From the NCBI RefSeq assembly GCF_035582795.1, contig NC_134367.1:49693562-49757561 (forward strand): DNA of 64,000 bases. The letters are read 5' to 3'. Below the pieces are notes generated by a model, which was not told where the DNA came from, ran no database searches, and saw nothing but the letters and a program-made list of their open reading frames with translations. The position numbers and the translations under genes are program-made. This document shows, piece after piece, positions 51,743 through 64,000 of this stretch. How positions within the stretch are numbered: position 1 is the first letter of the stretch; every line of letters starts with the position of its first letter. The DNA is from Mycteria americana. Taxonomy: Eukaryota; Chordata; Aves; Ciconiiformes; Ciconiidae.

Positions 51743-54700
51743 TTTCCTTTGTGAATTCACTGGACTTTTTAAAATTAACACCACAAAAGTTGTATTAGAA
51801 AGTGGGATATGCTAAAGTACTTTTTCAATATCCTTTAGTATTTTAATAATTGCTTGAAACATTTCTTTAATAGAATATTTTATAATAAGCAGTTATTTAC
51901 AAGGTCTCTAAAATGGTGACTGGGTGCTCTTAGCAAGACTTCCAATTATGATGGGCTTTTTTTAATTTAAATTCTAGAAGAAACATGGAAAATTTATCAA
52001 TTGAGGAATTTGCCTTCTGTCAGGATTTGCTGACACACAATCAGCAGTAGTACACTGCAAGGAATTCAAGGTTACCCTAGATAACAACCAAGCATAACCA
52101 AACCAGGGTCTTTACTGAACCAAGAATCCAGAACTCAGCAACTGTATTTAAATAAGACCAAGAATAAAACTCACACAAACAACTAAAATAGCGTTATTAC
52201 AAAAATAGTTAATCCTGTTGGGAGCATTCAGCAGCTGCATTCTTTAGATTCAATCAGCTAAAAAAATATTAAGTCTTGATGATTGAGGGAACTCTGGATT
52301 TTGCTTTTCAGCCACAGACGCCTGGCTGGCAGAGGGCACTGGGAGGAATTGAAGCAAGCCAGTGCCGGCAGAAGACTTCCACTGCCTGAACAGCAAAGGG
52401 CCTCTTGTGTCCAGGGAGCAGAACTGCAAAGACCACTTTCCTTCAGAGTGAAGGATCAACCCATTATGTACAAAAGGAATGGCAATCGCTTGGCTCAATT
52501 TCTACACCCGATTCCCGTGCCACGCCGTAGAAGTATTACTGGAAAATCACCTACACGTTAAGACTGGGAGGAACACCTAACACAGTATTGCTTGTTTGCA
52601 TATCGTGAGGGACAAATAAGGTTTGTTATTTGTTTATTCACAAGGTTTAGAAAAGCATTCTGAGCAACCTTCTTCCTCCTTCCTTGCTCTATGCACCGTA
52701 CATCCAGGTGGGACGTCACTGAAGAGAGCTTCCGCTCCTGCTCAGGTCTGGAAGGGGAAGCGCAAGGCTTTTCTGAGGCACTACTGAGCTGCACTTGCAG
52801 AGCTGAATCAGCCCATCAGACTTCAAGAACAGTCCAACCAAACTAAAACTACAATGTTGAGTTTATACTCTTAAATGGAGTGTTCACATGCTTCCAAAGC
52901 ATAGGTGGTCCTAATATTTTTCTACTGTACATGTAGAAGTCTCCAAGTCTCTGGAAAATTCAGGCCAACCACCTTCTCCCTCTCCTTCCATTTTCAATCT
53001 GATTGACTATGGAACATACAGTAGAAGTCATTAAGCTATATTTCACAGTTTATGGTTTTAATGGTTTTGCAACATTAGATGCACAACACATTTTCAAGCA
53101 TCAAAAACTAGGCTTTGCTATCTAACATTTCATAAAGATAATAAAAGTTAATGAGCGCTCATGATCTATGATCTGACAAGACATCTGTTCTGTTCTTTCC
53201 GAGATAAAACACTCACCCTGCCTTGTTCTGGCACAGTGGGAGAGAACAAATATAAACCAGTTAATCATTCTAAACTATAAGCTATATTAAGTTATAGTTT
53301 CTCAACAGGCTTTTCATACCCTGTTGCTAATAGGGCACAGGTGTCCTAAAAACAGTCTTTCAATGCAATAATTAAATCCTGCTGACTTCACATGGTCAAC
53401 TGCAGCGGACAGTACTGTTTAGCATTTCAGCAGGAAAAAAAAACCTGTTCAAAACGAGCAATAACAAGGTTGCTGGTATACCAAGAGTCCAGTATCAAGA
53501 TCTCTATTCCCATTTTTTACATATTTTCATCATGCTTTTTTATTACAGGAGTATTTGAACAAAATTTCATTCTGACCTATCAAGGGAGTATTTGGTACAA
53601 ATATTACAAGAAATACTACAAGATACTTCATATGGGACATGAGTAACATCACTGTGGGGAAGGAAGAAGTAATCTGCTTCCAAGCCATTTGTGAAGCTGT
53701 ACCAGGGAGACTGGTCACAGGGAACTGTTGAGAACATTAAGATTCTGCACTCCGCTACATTTTAAAACCAGTTGCCGAGCATTTTCGGAATACTGTTTAA
53801 GACCAAATTCAGCTTGTTGATACCTATGTCACCTATAGTACAACACAAACGTGTAAGTGCAAAAAAAAAAAAAAGAATCTGATTTTTTTTCCCCCTTCAC
53901 TCAGCCTTACACTGTGACATGTTTTGGACACTACGCAAGAGTACGCAAGGTTTCCATTTCCTGCAAACCACTGTGTATTACCACGAAACAGAACACGTGA
54001 AATGAAAAAAGAAAAAAAAATCTCAGATTGCATAGTAATGAACAACAGTATTTACAGTTGTAAACCCTCGGATAAAGATAAAATGCCAGTTTACATAAAG
54101 AAAATAGAAATACATAATTCCTGACAAATACCTTGTACGCTCAAAAACAGTCTTACACTCAAAACACTGTCCTGCAATCCATCTGCCTCGCAGAGGCACA
54201 CAAAGAAATAAGCTATATAGCCAGGGAACCAAGCACTGCCCAGCTGTGCAGAAAAGCAAAGTATTTTTAACTGAAGGATGCAAGATAACTGGGATTTAAT
54301 GCTAAAACCCCCCACAGCCTCAAACATCTAGCCTATCTAAATAGTCTAAGCTTCCTAGAGCATGCCAGAGAAGAACAGCATCTCTCCACTGACTGAAGCA
54401 ATAGTTTAACCCGCTTTCACCAGATTGCTCTGCTGGAAGAGTCTGCTCGTTCCGCTAACTAAAAGCGGTATTCTCCTATAAGTTGCAGTCACAAACACTG
54501 CATAAGAATTTAAACCAACATTTATGCATACCTGTGCACAAACAGAACTAGAAGGGAAATAAAGGTAGTAAGTCTATGTATAAAGCTTAGCCCAAAGAAA
54601 AATTACTGCAGCACCACTGAATCAGACGGTCCACAGATTTCTCTCTCACACCCCCAGAGAGGTTATGTATGCTTTAGATTAAAATAAATAAAATCTGAAA

Positions 54701-55056
54701 AAACAGCACCAAGCAAGCGGCCTAGACACATCAGCTGGTGAACTCAGGCTACACATGTATTAGCACTTAGCATAGGATAACATGAATGGATTAGCAGCAA
54801 ACACTTTGTGCTGAGGACCTGAACCTTGAAATTTACACATTTGCAGGGTTCGCTATGCCTGAACTCATTTACTAACTCTTCAGATCACCTCTTCAGATCA
54901 GTTAGGTCTTGCAGACATAATTAGATGTTCATCCATTAGCATTTCGTACAGTTTTGGATCATGTTTTTCTGTTTAGTTTCACCTGGAGAGAATCCAGTTT
55001 GCATTCACTGAAGCAAAAGCATGACAAGCAGGGATGACCAGATTAATTTAAAGGAG

Positions 55057-55170
55057 AAAAAAACACAAAAAAACCCCAAAAAAACCCAAAACCAAAACAA
55101 CAACAAAAAAACCAAAACCCCAAAACAAAACAAAAAACACAAAAAACCCCACACACAAACAAACCACCAC
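55057..55170. repeat. 114-bp tract of A and C only
   Basis: Every base from 55057 to 55170 is A or C, with repeated AAAACCCC-like and AAAAC words. In the HACE1 direction this is a G/U-only stretch starting about 1.2 kb after the stop codon. Confidence 0.9.
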
Positions 55171-55819
55171 TCCTAGCCTGAAACAAAGCAATAATGCAAA
55201 CCTACCCTAGGGTCCCTAAAAAGCAGTTATGCAAATGCATCATCTACCCCAACATGTGCAGCTACTCATCATCAAAAACATGGGCTGATGAGCCATTGCC
55301 ATGTATTTTTACGTATTATGAGTAATATATTCTAATTTTACATAAACTTTGACATGAGATTCTAATTATTATAGTCTTGCCATTTAACCTCAATAAGCTC
55401 AAGTTCCCTCCCTGTGCATTTGCTTATGTCCATTCATACACTTTGACAATGCCTTCTCAAATACTGTTTCCATGACAATTTAAATTATAGTAAGATGAAT
55501 AAAATCCTGGGGAAAAAAAAGAATAACACACCCGCAAAGATACACAAACTTGTCACATTCAGATTCTGGTAAAAATATTAAAATTTAATAATACCTTTTG
55601 AACATATAATTATGTCAAGGAAAGAATAAAGGCATTCAAACAAATGGATATAGATCTTACACAGTATTTACAAATTCTAAACTGCAAGTTGACTATAAAG
55701 TCACAAATACTTTAAATATTTAGTAGAATATAGTGTAAATTCTAATATAAATTAGATATTAACTTCATCTGTTATTTTTTCCAGTGATAACAGTCTAATC
55801 TTTACATAATATATACATT

Positions 55820-56378
55820 AAAATACTAAAAAGTTATAAAATTTTATTTCTGTTACTATGCAAAGAAATGGAAAATACATCAGATCTGTCTTACTGTACA
55901 ATATCCAAATTGAACTTTCTACAGTGTCCTCTGCAAAAATAAACGGCACTTTCACATGCAACAAGGCATAAAGTACAAGTCTGTCCATTACCAGTATGCC
56001 ATCTGAGTGCAAAGTAAACTAAAACGCAAATGTCATTCAACCATATAGTTGAAAATCAAAAGTAAACTGTGGAAAGAGATTCTGACAAACTTTCTGATTC
56101 AGACTGAAGTAATAATAAAAAGCATGTAAACTGATTTCCATACAGATCTGTCATCTTAAAAAATGAAAATGCAGAATACTGAGAAGTTTGTCATGACAGT
56201 ATCAAAGTTACTTTGACAACACATAATGGAGGAAAAGCTGATGATCCTGTACGAATTCTGAAGCCCAGCCCTGCCAATGGGCTGCAGCATCTAAGCTGCT
56301 TTTCTATTGACAGTTTCCGAAATTACTTCTGCCACTCTGAACTGCACATCAGTAGTCAGATGAGTTTTCTAGACTTCA
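55820..56378 (-). other. HACE1: HACE1 proximal 3' UTR (end not determined)
   Basis: This is transcribed sequence directly after the HACE1 stop codon, inferred from position only. It is AT-rich and has no repeat I recognise. An AATAAA hexamer on the minus strand occurs at 55843-55848, about 530 bases past the stop, and is one candidate poly(A) signal. The mature UTR may run further, because mammalian HACE1 UTRs are longer than this. Confidence 0.4.
55843..55848 (-). terminator. Candidate poly(A) signal AATAAA for HACE1
   Basis: The plus strand reads TTTATT, which is AATAAA in the HACE1 direction. It is a canonical hexamer at a plausible distance from the stop codon, but AT-rich flanks make chance hexamers likely. 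No cleavage site is visible. Confidence 0.25.

Positions 56379-64000
<7,622 letters not shown>

Larger units (their letters stand above)
47046..55819. other. Intergenic, directly downstream of HACE1
   Basis: Holds the poly(T), AT-rich, duplicated, poly(A) and A/C-only tracts listed separately. Part of 54-55.8 kb may belong to a longer HACE1 3' UTR. No exon or retrotransposon is recognised. Confidence 0.5.

Noticed and set aside
54663..54692. AATAAATAAAAT as a poly(A) signal
   Set aside because: It is on the plus strand, so it is the wrong orientation for HACE1, and there is no plus-strand gene ending here.

Overview
The window reads as vertebrate, almost certainly bird, nuclear DNA. It is AT-rich and gene-poor. 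Its recognisable repeats are CR1 LINEs, several with the 8-bp tail repeat or late-ORF2 wording typical of birds, and two solo LTRs of one avian endogenous-retrovirus-like family. Nothing bacterial, plasmid-like or phage-like is visible. The one gene I can support is the 3' end of HACE1 (HECT and ankyrin E3 ubiquitin ligase) on the minus strand. Five consecutive coding exons with clean GT/AG junctions encode the last 172 residues, through the catalytic cysteine to the stop codon.

Layout. Positions 1-55,800 are intergenic DNA downstream of HACE1. In tetrapods this flank is a long gene desert towards GRIK2 (established knowledge; GRIK2 itself is not seen here). Recognisable items are: a 21-bp tandem repeat (1594-1648); a 5'-truncated CR1 (3148-3540); a broken Ty3/gypsy-type integrase relic (about 5527-5965); a minus-strand solo LTR with a perfect 5-bp target-site duplication (12980-13580); a MIR-like SINE relic (13761-13885); an old CR1/L3-like relic (about 14505-14765); a plus-strand solo LTR of the same family with its own perfect 5-bp duplication (26073-26650); a second, longer CR1 (35618-36150); an internally deleted minus-strand CR1 (37335-38245); another MIR-like relic (about 46940-47045); and several simple-sequence tracts.

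Positions 55,820-64,000 hold the HACE1 3' end. They contain a 3' UTR of uncertain length, the terminal exon (stop at 56379-56381), four further exons up to 63244, and the introns between them. The 4.9-kb intron carries two CR1 pieces antisense to the gene (57873-58507 and 59375-59485). The exon that should precede 63244 was not found and probably lies beyond the window.

How it fits together. The HACE1 exons encode the end of the HECT N-lobe, the hinge and the C-lobe. HECT ligases accept ubiquitin on a C-lobe cysteine and pass it to substrate. The rest is a transposon graveyard. I found no operon, CRISPR array, RNA gene or new defence or mobile system. The most interesting leads are the integrase relic, the inverted pair of solo LTRs, and an unexplained patch of overlapping open frames near 46.4-46.85 kb.
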